A stretch of 25,162 nt of DNA, taken from contig JBKBLI010000053.1 of the NCBI GenBank assembly GCA_046296435.1, positions 1-25,162 of the forward strand, given 5' to 3'. Both the position numbers and the translations under genes were made by a program. This DNA comes from M3007 sp046296435 (GTDB taxonomy: Bacteria > Bacteroidota > Bacteroidia > Chitinophagales > Saprospiraceae). The notes under the pieces were generated by a model. That model was not told the DNA's origin, ran no database searches, and worked only from the letters and a program-made list of their open reading frames with translations. This document shows, in pieces, positions 1 through 6,641 of this stretch (positions are counted from its first letter, which is position 1; each line of letters begins with the position of its first letter).

Positions 1-55
1 CCACTAACCACTAACCACTAACCACTAACCACTAACCACTAACCACTAACCACTA
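1..55. repeat. Heptamer tandem array, unit CCACTAA (TTAGTGG on the minus strand)
   Basis: Seven perfect back-to-back copies of CCACTAA fill 1-49, followed by a partial copy to 55. The array begins at the window edge, so its full length is unknown. A single CAACTAA, the unit of the other two arrays in this window, sits at 83-89 and may be a decayed relic. No coding potential. Confidence 0.95.
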
Positions 56-151
56 TTAAGCAATCATTAACCGCGCGGCGAACAACTAAGCCGCCCCTCG
101 CACGTTTTTAGTCTGAGTGTGCAAAATACCTCCTGACGAAACAACGTTTCC

Positions 152-832
152 ATGAAAAAACACCTTTTATTGTTCGGCATCCTTGTCATTGCGGCCAGTG
201 CCGCCGCCCAGCCCTCCAAAGTCAATACCGGCGAGAAGTCAGATCCGCAAGCCAAGAAACTTTTGGACAAAATCCGCAACAAATACGAAGGATACAAGAC
301 CCTTGATGCAGATTTTACGTTGACCATCGAAGTCGCCGATCAGCCCAAAGAGGTGCAGAAAGGCACGATCAGTCAGGACGACAAGAAGTTTCGCCTACAG
401 ATGGACGACCAAATCCTCGTCAGCGACGGCAAAACCACTTGGGTTTATCTAAAGAAGAACAACGAGGTGCAGATCAACGACGCCGACCCCAAAGACGCGG
501 ACAGCGGCTTCATGTCGCCGCGAGAATTACTGCGTCGCTATGAAAAAGGCGATTTCATCTACGCCATCACCGACAAAGGGAGCGAAAACGGCAAGGCCGT
601 CACCTTCATTGAGTTCAAGCCTAAAGATCGCCGATCAGAGTACGCCAAACTGCGTCTCAGCATCGACGAAAAAAGTTTGGAAATCGTTGGCATCAAGGCT
701 TTTGCCAAAGATGGCTCCCGATATGCTTTTCAACTCACCCGACTGACGCCCAACAAGCAGTTTGCTCCGGCGCATTTCTCTTTTGATCCGAAGAAATATC
801 CGGGCGTCAAGATCGAAGATCTGCGCCTGTAA
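152..832 (+). CDS. lolA: LolA-like outer-membrane lipoprotein carrier protein
   Basis: A 226-residue secreted protein of the LolA family. By family knowledge it would collect lipoproteins released by LolCDE at the inner membrane and carry them across the periplasm. Residues 1-19 form a clear signal peptide (KK, hydrophobic stretch, AASAAAQ). The mature part opens with the helix typical of the family (AKKLLDKIRNKYEGYKTL). It continues with the beta-rich fold, including a DADFTLTIE strand, a GTISQDDKKFRLQMDDQ strand pair, a SDGKTTWVYLKKNNEVQIND segment and the late FDPKKYPGVKIEDLRL tail. Length fits the family. The ATG at 152 places the signal peptide correctly, and there is no Shine-Dalgarno sequence. 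It converges on the acyl-CoA reductase gene with a gap of only 10 bp. The gene upstream lies outside the window. Family is secure; true LolA rather than a LolA-like paralogue is likely but unproven. Confidence 0.85.
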   Translation: MKKHLLLFGILVIAASAAAQPSKVNTGEKSDPQAKKLLDKIRNKYEGYKTLDADFTLTIEVADQPKEVQKGTISQDDKKFRLQMDDQILVSDGKTTWVYLKKNNEVQINDADPKDADSGFMSPRELLRRYEKGDFIYAITDKGSENGKAVTFIEFKPKDRRSEYAKLRLSIDEKSLEIVGIKAFAKDGSRYAFQLTRLTPNKQFAPAHFSFDPKKYPGVKIEDLRL

Positions 833-842
833 GCCGCAGCGC

Positions 843-1880
843 TCAGCCGTCCAATCCGGCCAAAAAGGCCATCACGTCCACGCCGTCTGGATAGTCGAGG
901 AGTCCGGGGCTTTGCGTCTGCCCAAAAGGCACGCAGGGCAGTCCGGGCAGCGGCGTGTTGGTTGCTACGACCTGTATTTGATCCCGGATTTGCGCCAGCG
1001 ATTGCGCTACTTCGGCCGGATGGTCGTAGAAGGCGTAATGCAGCGAAGCTATGCGAGAGGAGAGGCTTTCGTCCTCCACGAGTAGGATGCAGCCGTTATT
1101 GCGATAGGGCCTGTTGTTGAGGATGTACAAGGTCAGGTTGTAGTCGAAGTTGTTTTTGTACTTGTTGTGCAAGGCGATATCCCGATATTCATGCAACGCT
1201 TCGAGCAGCAGGTCGAAGTCGTAACCCCGGGGCACATACAGTTTGCTCACGTTGCGGCATCCGAGTCCAAAGTAAGCAAATACGTCGCGCCCAAGGGCGT
1301 ACAGGTCTGCCGCGCTTTCCTCGCCGGTCAGCAAAGCCACGCCATGTCGATTTCGGCGTATGATGTGAGGGTATTTGGCGAAATATTGTTCGAAGTAGCG
1401 GGCAGTATTGTTGCTCCCTGTGGCGATTACGGCATCGAATTCGCGGAGGGGTTCGTCGTCGCCGACAAATTCGGTGTATGCCCAGGACTCGTGCGCGGCG
1501 CGGCCCATCCAGGCGGTCAACTGGGGCAGCAGGCGCTTGTCCTTGTCCGATAGTTTGACTTTGGCGCGGCGGCCGGAGGCAAATACGCAGAGCCAGTCGT
1601 AGAAACCCACAAGCGGGATATTGCCCGCCATCACGATACCTATAGTGCTGTGGGGGTGGTTACGGCCGTGGTCGGGGTAGGCGGCCAGCCAATTGCGCAG
1701 CCGGTTGGCGTCAAGCATTTGCGTAGCGATGGCATTGACCGCCGCCGCGATGTGGTCTTGCGTAAACCAGGGGTTCTCCGCTTCGGCCATGAGCGCAGCC
1801 GCTTGGAAACCCTCGTCGGCGCCCGATTTGAGCCAATCGCCGAGGGCGCATAAGAGTTCGAGGCGTTGTTGACGGGTCAT
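843..1880 (-). CDS. Acyl-CoA reductase, LuxC-like family
   Basis: A 345-residue protein of the LuxC-like acyl-CoA reductase family, a branch of the aldehyde dehydrogenase fold that reduces acyl-CoA or acyl thioesters to aldehydes with NAD(P)H. Visible landmarks are the nucleotide-binding segment GIVMAGNIPLVGFYDWL (about residues 81-97), the KLSDKDKRLLP segment, the ATGSNNTARYFEQYF segment (about 153-167) and the candidate nucleophile Cys208 in YFGLGCRNVSKLYVP. The ATG at 1880 lies 10 nt after the nadE stop and begins a normal N-terminus (MTRQQRLELL). A longer reading to 1937 would overlap nadE, so it is not used. It lies directly downstream of nadE on the same strand and is probably cotranscribed. 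No LuxD/LuxE or luciferase genes are visible, so bioluminescence is not implied. Bacteroidota commonly carry this gene alone and its physiological substrate is not established. Confidence 0.88.
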   Translation of the reverse strand: MTRQQRLELLCALGDWLKSGADEGFQAAALMAEAENPWFTQDHIAAAVNAIATQMLDANRLRNWLAAYPDHGRNHPHSTIGIVMAGNIPLVGFYDWLCVFASGRRAKVKLSDKDKRLLPQLTAWMGRAAHESWAYTEFVGDDEPLREFDAVIATGSNNTARYFEQYFAKYPHIIRRNRHGVALLTGEESAADLYALGRDVFAYFGLGCRNVSKLYVPRGYDFDLLLEALHEYRDIALHNKYKNNFDYNLTLYILNNRPYRNNGCILLVEDESLSSRIASLHYAFYDHPAEVAQSLAQIRDQIQVVATNTPLPGLPCVPFGQTQSPGLLDYPDGVDVMAFLAGLDG

Positions 1881-1890
1881 GTCCGTTGCG

Positions 1891-3528
1891 TTAGGATAGG
1901 TACTTGCCGACGATGGGCATGCGGCGTCCCATGCCAAAGGCTTTGGGACTAACGCGGAGCACCGGGGCCGTTTGTTCGCGTTTGAATTCGTTGATATTGA
2001 CCATGCGCAGAATTCTGCTCACGGTCGCTGGCTCAAATCCCATATTTATGATTTCGCGGGGGCCTTTGCGCTGTTCGATATATTGATACAGGATGGCGTC
2101 GAGCAATTCGTAGGGCGGCAAGCTGTCGCTATCCTTTTGCCCCGGGCGCAATTCGGCGCTGGGCGGCTTTTCGAGGGTGTTGAGCGGGATGATTTCACCA
2201 TCCCGGTTGACGTAGCGCGCCAAGGCGTAAACTTGCGTCTTATAGACGTCGCCCAGTACCGAGATGCCGCCGCACATGTCGCCGTAGAGGGTGCCGTACC
2301 CGACGGCCATCTCGCTTTTGTTGGAGGTGTTGAGCAGGATACAACCGAACTTGTTGCTGAAGGCCATGAGCAACATCCCGCGAATGCGGGCCTGGATGTT
2401 CTCCTCTGTCACATTGAAGGGCAGGCCCTCAAAAAAGGGCGCCAATTGGCGTTCGTAAGCCGCATAAACATCGGCGATGGGGATCAGATCCGCCCGAATG
2501 CCAAGGTTGTGTGCCAGCGCCCGGGCGTCGTCCACAGAATGCCCGCTGCTGAACTGGCTGGGCATCATCAGCCCGCGTACGTGATCGGGTCCGAGGGCGC
2601 GCACGGCCAGCGCCGCCGTCAGCGCCGAGTCAATCCCGCCCGAAAGCCCGAGGATGGCGTCGCGAAAGCCTAATTTGTGGAAGTAGGCGCGTATGCCGGT
2701 GATCAGCGCATCGTGAATCAGTCGGGTGCGGTCGCGCGTTTGTTCGGACTGGCAGCCTCCGGCCAGCACCTCCTCGAGTTGGTAATAGCGGATGCAAGTC
2801 TCGAAATAGGGCGCTTCGTCGAACACCTGCCCATCGGCCGACATCACCAAGCTGCCGCCGTCAAATACAATGTCCGTTTGGGCGCCGACCTGATTGACAT
2901 AAAACATCGGAACGCCGTATCGCTGCACATTGGCGCGAATCACTGCGATGCGACTTTCCGCTTGCTCGTAGCTGAATGGCGAAGCCGAAATATTGAGGAT
3001 GAAGTCGGGCTTTTGGGGGGCCATTTCGTCCAGCGGGCAGATGGTGTACATGGGGTTTTCGTTGCCCACGTTCCAGATGTCCTCGCACACAGTCAGGGCG
3101 ATGCGCTTGCCCTTGAACGCGACGACCCGGTGCTGCGTCGCCGGTTCGAAGTAGCGGTATTCGTCGAATATGTCGTAAGTAGGCAACAGCGTTTTGTGCT
3201 GAACAGCCGCCACTTTGCCCTCATAGAGAAAATAGGCTGAATTGTAGAGGTCTTTCCCCTCGACTACCGGGTTGCGGGTGGGGGCGCCAACCACGATAGC
3301 GATCTCGCCGCTGAGGGCGGCCAGCGCGGCCACCGACTGTTCGCAGCGGCGTATGAAATCGTCGAATTCCAGAAAGTCGCGGGGCGGATACCCGCACACG
3401 CTCAGTTCGCTGAAGGCGATCAGGTCGGCTTTGGCCCGAATGGCTTCTTGTACGGCTGCCTGCATCATTTGCAGGTTGCCTTCGAAGTTGCCTATGTGAA
3501 AATCCAACTGTGCGAGCGCTATTTTCAT
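1891..3528 (-). CDS. nadE: Glutamine-dependent NAD+ synthase
   Basis: A 545-residue two-domain enzyme that amidates deamido-NAD to NAD+ using ATP, with ammonia drawn from glutamine (EC 6.3.5.1). The N-terminal carbon-nitrogen hydrolase domain (about 1-260) shows the full catalytic triad: Glu41 in FSELSVCGYPP, Lys112 in HKTLLPTYDIFDEYRYF and Cys148 in TVCEDIW. The C-terminal ATP-pyrophosphatase domain (about 270-545) carries the P-loop SGGIDS at 296-301 and the conserved NTSNKSEMAVGYGTLYGDMCGG segment. Length matches glutaminase-fused NadE. The ATG at 3528 is preceded on the mRNA by a run of eight U then eight A. The acyl-CoA reductase follows within 10 nt, suggesting a two-gene transcript. 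The enzyme is complete with no missing key residues. Confidence 0.97.
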   Translation of the reverse strand: MKIALAQLDFHIGNFEGNLQMMQAAVQEAIRAKADLIAFSELSVCGYPPRDFLEFDDFIRRCEQSVAALAALSGEIAIVVGAPTRNPVVEGKDLYNSAYFLYEGKVAAVQHKTLLPTYDIFDEYRYFEPATQHRVVAFKGKRIALTVCEDIWNVGNENPMYTICPLDEMAPQKPDFILNISASPFSYEQAESRIAVIRANVQRYGVPMFYVNQVGAQTDIVFDGGSLVMSADGQVFDEAPYFETCIRYYQLEEVLAGGCQSEQTRDRTRLIHDALITGIRAYFHKLGFRDAILGLSGGIDSALTAALAVRALGPDHVRGLMMPSQFSSGHSVDDARALAHNLGIRADLIPIADVYAAYERQLAPFFEGLPFNVTEENIQARIRGMLLMAFSNKFGCILLNTSNKSEMAVGYGTLYGDMCGGISVLGDVYKTQVYALARYVNRDGEIIPLNTLEKPPSAELRPGQKDSDSLPPYELLDAILYQYIEQRKGPREIINMGFEPATVSRILRMVNINEFKREQTAPVLRVSPKAFGMGRRMPIVGKYLS

Positions 3529-3543
3529 TTTTTTTAAAAAAAA
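3528..3543. repeat. T8/A8 perfect palindrome at the nadE start codon
   Basis: Eight T followed directly by eight A; the last bases overlap the nadE ATG on the minus strand, so the mRNA reads U8 A8 into AUG. It is the most perfect member of the T-tract/A-tract family described in the findings. Confidence 0.8.
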
Positions 3544-3629
3544 GATGTTGTTGAGAATTTGGCGCAGCGTTTTTCGTCTCAGCGCCGCGGCGAATGGGCG
3601 CGCAGGTTGCCAGCCCGCTCACCGCGCGC

Positions 3630-3653
3630 TTTTTTTATCGAAAAACAAAAAAA
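3630..3653. repeat. T7/A5-A7 tract element between folE and nadE
   Basis: T7, then ATCG, then A5-C-A7, about 18 nt beyond the folE stop codon on the minus strand, flanked on the left by GC-rich CGCGCG sequence. The rest of the 142-bp folE-nadE gap shows no gene and no TAnnTTTG box. Confidence 0.6.
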
Positions 3654-3670
3654 GTGCGGCCCGCGTCTGG

Positions 3671-4252
3671 TCAAGACAGGAGGCGCAAAAACTCCCCCCG
3701 CGTTTCTGCGTTCCGAAACTCGCCGGTGAATGCCGAAGTAGTGGTAGAACTGTTCTGCTTCTGCACGCCGCGCATCATCATGCACATGTGAGCGGCCTCA
3801 ATCACTACGGCTACGCCCAGCGGGCGGAGGGTATCCTGAATCACGTCGCGGATCTCGAGGGTCAGGCGTTCCTGCACTTGCAGGCGTCGGGCATAGACGT
3901 CCACCACGCGGGGTATTTTGCTCAAGCCCACGATATAGCCGTTGGGGATATACGCCACGTGAACTTTACCGAAAAAAGGCAACAGGTGGTGCTCGCACAA
4001 GGAGTAAAGTTCGATATTCTTCACGATGACCATTTCGTTGTAGTCTTCCTGAAACATGGCCGAACGCAGAATTTCGGCGGCGTCCTGCGTATAACCTTGC
4101 GTAAGGAATTGCATCGCTTTGGCGGCGCGCTCCGGCGTTTTCAACAGGCCTTCGCGCTGCGGGTCTTCACCCAATGCGCGGATGGCGTTTTCGTAATTGA
4201 CTCGGAGTTGTTCGGTGATTTCAGGCACGTACTGAAAAGGTTTGTTGATCAT
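3671..4252 (-). CDS. folE: GTP cyclohydrolase I
   Basis: A 193-residue enzyme that converts GTP to 7,8-dihydroneopterin triphosphate (EC 3.5.4.16), the first step toward folate, tetrahydrobiopterin-type pterins and queuosine. The hallmark segment SLCEHHLLPFFGKVHVAYIP is at residues 84-103. The expected zinc ligands are Cys86, His89 and Cys157 (in AAHMCMMMRGV). The GLSKIPRVVDVYARRLQVQERLT segment and the late QNSSTTTSAFTG segment are also intact. Length is normal for the type IA enzyme. The gene starts 9 nt after the stop of the PTPS/QueD gene on the same strand, so the two are almost certainly cotranscribed. Since the next enzyme acts on FolE's product, the pair looks like a pathway unit. No truncation is seen. 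Confidence 0.97.
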   Translation of the reverse strand: MINKPFQYVPEITEQLRVNYENAIRALGEDPQREGLLKTPERAAKAMQFLTQGYTQDAAEILRSAMFQEDYNEMVIVKNIELYSLCEHHLLPFFGKVHVAYIPNGYIVGLSKIPRVVDVYARRLQVQERLTLEIRDVIQDTLRPLGVAVVIEAAHMCMMMRGVQKQNSSTTTSAFTGEFRNAETRGEFLRLLS

Positions 4253-4261
4253 CGCTGTGAC

Positions 4262-4705
4262 TTAGTCAATGTCGGCGTCGGCAGGCGGAGTCTCGCCAAA
4301 ATAATCGGCATATATGGTCTCAGTCTCCCAGAGCCGGATGCGGTGCAAGGTGCAAGCGTAACCGCTAAGCGCTTGGTCCAGTTGCCTCCAAATGACCATA
4401 ACAAGATTCTCAGTAGTTGGTTGCATCCCCCGAGGGATAAAAGGCACGTCGAGATTCAGGTTGCTGTGGTCCAGATGATCGGTCACCTCGCGCTTGATGA
4501 TCGCGCTCAGCTTTTTGACGTCGATGATAAATCCGGTCACCGGATCGGGCGTTCCCTTCACCGTGACGTGCAGATTGTAGTTGTGGCCATGCCAGTTTTT
4601 GTTGGCGCATTTGCCAAAGACCTCCAAGTTCTGGGCCTCGCTCCAGTGATCTACCCACAATTTATGCGCGGCGTTGAAACGTTCTATTCGGGTGATATAA
4701 ACCAT
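4262..4705 (-). CDS. queD: 6-pyruvoyl-tetrahydropterin synthase / 6-carboxytetrahydropterin synthase (QueD family)
   Basis: A 147-residue PTPS-fold enzyme acting on dihydroneopterin triphosphate, the FolE product. Zinc-binding histidines are visible as His14 (NAAHKL) and His39/His41 (HGHNY). The catalytic Cys33 lies in FGKCANKNWHGH. The Asp79-His80 pair lies in DHLDHSNLN and the pterin-anchoring Glu128 in LWETE. In Bacteroidota this family is usually annotated as QueD (EC 4.1.2.50), feeding queuosine. The motif spacing resembles the PTPS-like subgroup, so a pterin role cannot be excluded from sequence. The presence of queA at 14535-15620 favours queuosine. It is the first gene of the queD-folE pair. 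A T6-AG-A6 element lies 21 nt upstream of the ATG, and no clear TAnnTTTG box is visible. Confidence 0.9.
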   Translation of the reverse strand: MVYITRIERFNAAHKLWVDHWSEAQNLEVFGKCANKNWHGHNYNLHVTVKGTPDPVTGFIIDVKKLSAIIKREVTDHLDHSNLNLDVPFIPRGMQPTTENLVMVIWRQLDQALSGYACTLHRIRLWETETIYADYFGETPPADADID

Positions 4706-4725
4706 ATTGACAGCGTGTGACGCAG

Positions 4726-4739
4726 TTTTTTAGAAAAAA
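4726..4739. repeat. T6-AG-A6 element upstream of queD
   Basis: T6, AG, A6, ending 21 nt before the queD start codon (minus strand). The same 14-mer, T6-AG-A6, recurs at 17905-17918 inside the enoyl-CoA hydratase gene. Confidence 0.65.
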
Positions 4740-4802
4740 CAAGGCGGAAAAAAACGGCTGAGGCGCGGGAAAGAGCATGTGTGCGTAGAGGCGCGAAAAG
4801 GC

Positions 4803-5450
4803 TCAAGGCAGACGGGCGATGACGGTTTGGTTGCCGCGCACCAGATCGTTGAGTTTTACCTCTATTTGGGCGTCAAGCGGCAGAAAAAGATCTACCCGCG
4901 ATCCAAACCGAATGAATCCCATATCTTGCCCTTGCCTCACTTCCTGCCCCTCGCGCACATAGTACCTGATGCGGCGCGCTACGGCCCCGGCAATCTGCCG
5001 CATGAGTATTTCGGCGTGGCCGGCGGCATACACCAAGGTGGTGCGCTCGTTGTTTGTACTGCTTTTGGGGTGCCAGGCCACCAGATATTTGCCCGGATGG
5101 TAACGAAAGTAAGCGATGCGCCCGCCCACCGGATTGCGGTTGACGTGCACATTGAGCGGCGACATAAATATCGAAACCTGCAAGCGGCGGTCGCGGAAAT
5201 ACTCCGGCTCATCAACCTCTTCGATCACGCAGATTTTGCCATCGGCAGGCGCGTACACGATGCGGTTGTCGGCCATCGGGAGCGTTCGCGACGGATTGCG
5301 GAAGAACTGCGCGACCAAAGCCAGTATCAGGACGGCCACAACGACATACGGCCAGCCCCAATCTGGCAGAAAAGCAAATATGACAGCGCCTAAGGCGACA
5401 AGCGCGGCGACGGTCAGCGCTACAATCAGGCGTCCTTCCTTGTGTATCAT
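4803..5450 (-). CDS. psd: Phosphatidylserine decarboxylase proenzyme, short form
   Basis: A 215-residue membrane-associated proenzyme that decarboxylates phosphatidylserine to phosphatidylethanolamine (EC 4.1.1.65). It belongs to the short PSD-A class. Two hydrophobic segments (about residues 8-28 and 34-50) anchor the N-terminus. The catalytic part shows APADGKI (67-73), the FMSPLNVHVNRNP segment (95-107) and the self-cleavage site Gly183-Ser184 within RFGSRVDLFLP, where serine becomes the pyruvoyl cofactor. The FGS form, in place of LGST, is known from other short PSDs. The ATG at 5450 (MIHKEGR) is chosen over an in-frame TTG at 5468, because 5466-5473 is also a perfect minus-7 box on this strand. 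It is divergent from asd and sits 97 bp upstream of queD without an obvious promoter between them. Confidence 0.93.
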   Translation of the reverse strand: MIHKEGRLIVALTVAALVALGAVIFAFLPDWGWPYVVVAVLILALVAQFFRNPSRTLPMADNRIVYAPADGKICVIEEVDEPEYFRDRRLQVSIFMSPLNVHVNRNPVGGRIAYFRYHPGKYLVAWHPKSSTNNERTTLVYAAGHAEILMRQIAGAVARRIRYYVREGQEVRQGQDMGFIRFGSRVDLFLPLDAQIEVKLNDLVRGNQTVIARLP

Positions 5451-5465
5451 AGTAAAAAAGCGGCG

Positions 5466-5473
5466 CAAAGTTA
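5466..5473 (-). promoter_or_regulatory. Minus-7 promoter box for psd
   Basis: TAACTTTG on the minus strand, a perfect match to the Bacteroidota TAnnTTTG box, 15 nt before the psd ATG. This implies a very short leader. No convincing minus-33 TTG is seen at the usual distance. Confidence 0.6.
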
Positions 5474-5536
5474 GTTTTTCTTCCGCAAACAGCGTTAAAA
5501 TGCGTAAAAATTAACCTTCAAATACGCAAGACGGCG

Positions 5537-5544
5537 TACCTTTG
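5537..5544 (+). promoter_or_regulatory. Minus-7 promoter box for asd
   Basis: TACCTTTG on the plus strand, a perfect TAnnTTTG match, 34 nt before the asd ATG and followed by GCGCGC. It is the same octamer as at gyrA (19015-19022). No clear minus-33 TTG. Confidence 0.65.
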
Positions 5545-5578
5545 CGCGCTTTTTGAAATTAAATATACGCTTTCCCGA

Positions 5579-6598
5579 ATGAAAGTAGCCGTAGTAGGCG
5601 CCACCGGACTGGTGGGAACAAAAATGCTTCAGGTGTTGGCCGAACGCCGGTTTCCGGTCAGCGAGTTAATTCCGGCGGCCTCGGCGCGCTCGGCCGGCAA
5701 AACGCTTTCGTTCAACGGCGTTGATTACGCCGTTGTCCCGCTCGAAGAAGCGGTGCGGCGTCAGCCGGATATTGCGCTGTTTTCGGCTGGCGGCAGCGTG
5801 TCGCTGGAGTGGGCGCCGCGTTTTGCGGATGCGGGCGCCGTAGTGATCGACAATTCCAGCGCCTGGCGCATGCACCCCGATATCAAATTGGTGGCGCCCG
5901 AAGTCAACGCCCATGTGCTGAGCGCTGACGATCGCATCATCGCCAATCCCAATTGCTCAACCATCCAGATGGTCGTTGCCCTCAAGCCCCTGCACGACCG
6001 CTACCGCATTCGCCGCATCGTGGTGAGTACATATCAGTCGGTCACCGGCACCGGCGTCAAAGCGGTGAACCAATTGATGCAGGAACGCGCCGACTTGTCA
6101 GGCGAAAAGGCCTATCCGTACCAGATCGACCTCAACTTGATTCCCCACATCGACGTGTTCATGGACAACGGCTACACCAAGGAGGAGATGAAGATGGTCA
6201 ATGAGACCCGCAAAATCATGGAGGCTCCGCACATCGGTATCACAGCTACTACGGTGCGGGTTCCGGTGCTCGGCGGGCACTCCGAAGCCATCAACGTAGC
6301 ATTCGAAGAAGAGTTTGACCTCGACGAGGTACGCGCCTTGTTGAGCGACGCGCCCGGCGTCGTCCTGCTGGACGATCCGGCATCGCTGCAGTATCCCATG
6401 CCCTTGCTGGCACACGACCGCGACGAGGTTTTCGTCGGACGCCTGCGCCGCGACGAGTCCCAGGCGCGTACCCTCAACCTATGGGTGGTAGCCGACAACC
6501 TGCGCAAAGGCGCCGCTACCAATGCCGTACAGATCGCCGAATACCTTTTGGCGCAACGATTCTTACAACGCGGGGCTGATAAAGCCGTCGGCGTTTGA
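5579..6598 (+). CDS. asd: Aspartate-semialdehyde dehydrogenase
   Basis: A 339-residue enzyme that reduces aspartyl-4-phosphate to aspartate semialdehyde with NADPH (EC 1.2.1.11), the branch point to lysine/diaminopimelate, threonine and methionine. The N-terminal Rossmann motif is GATGLVG (residues 7-13). IDNSSAWRM is at 90-98, and the nucleophile Cys126 lies in NPNCSTIQ. The later VSTYQSVTGTGVKAVNQL segment and the GGHSEAINVAF segment with the catalytic His are intact. Length matches the family. The ATG at 5579 gives the canonical MKVAVVGATG start and follows a TACCTTTG box at 5537. The lysine-pathway partner dapF is also in the window, at 22950, in a separate operon. The next gene starts 43 nt downstream. 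Confidence 0.97.
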   Translation: MKVAVVGATGLVGTKMLQVLAERRFPVSELIPAASARSAGKTLSFNGVDYAVVPLEEAVRRQPDIALFSAGGSVSLEWAPRFADAGAVVIDNSSAWRMHPDIKLVAPEVNAHVLSADDRIIANPNCSTIQMVVALKPLHDRYRIRRIVVSTYQSVTGTGVKAVNQLMQERADLSGEKAYPYQIDLNLIPHIDVFMDNGYTKEEMKMVNETRKIMEAPHIGITATTVRVPVLGGHSEAINVAFEEEFDLDEVRALLSDAPGVVLLDDPASLQYPMPLLAHDRDEVFVGRLRRDESQARTLNLWVVADNLRKGAATNAVQIAEYLLAQRFLQRGADKAVGV

Positions 6599-6641
6599 CT
6601 TTTGCCTTAACTGATTTTTGCACGCATTAGCTTACATTGAC

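Noticed and set aside
843..1880. Bioluminescence (lux) operon
   Set aside because: Only a LuxC-like protein is present. No LuxA, LuxB, LuxD or LuxE is encoded nearby.
1881..1937. N-terminal extension of the acyl-CoA reductase to 1937
   Set aside because: It would overlap the nadE coding end by about 47 nt, and its residues (MAWDAACPSSASTYPNATD) have no family likeness. The ATG at 1880 fits a tight operon.
1972..3240. Long plus-strand ORFs opposite nadE (233 and 187 codons)
   Set aside because: They are antisense shadows of a confidently identified gene in GC-rich DNA, with no family features.
3545..4720. 391-codon plus-strand ORF opposite folE and queD
   Set aside because: It is exactly antisense to two intact enzymes; His/Val-rich composition reflects the reverse complement of their codons.
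5451..5468. Longer psd reading from a TTG at 5468
   Set aside because: The TTG lies within the predicted minus-7 box, and the ATG at 5450 begins the normal membrane segment.
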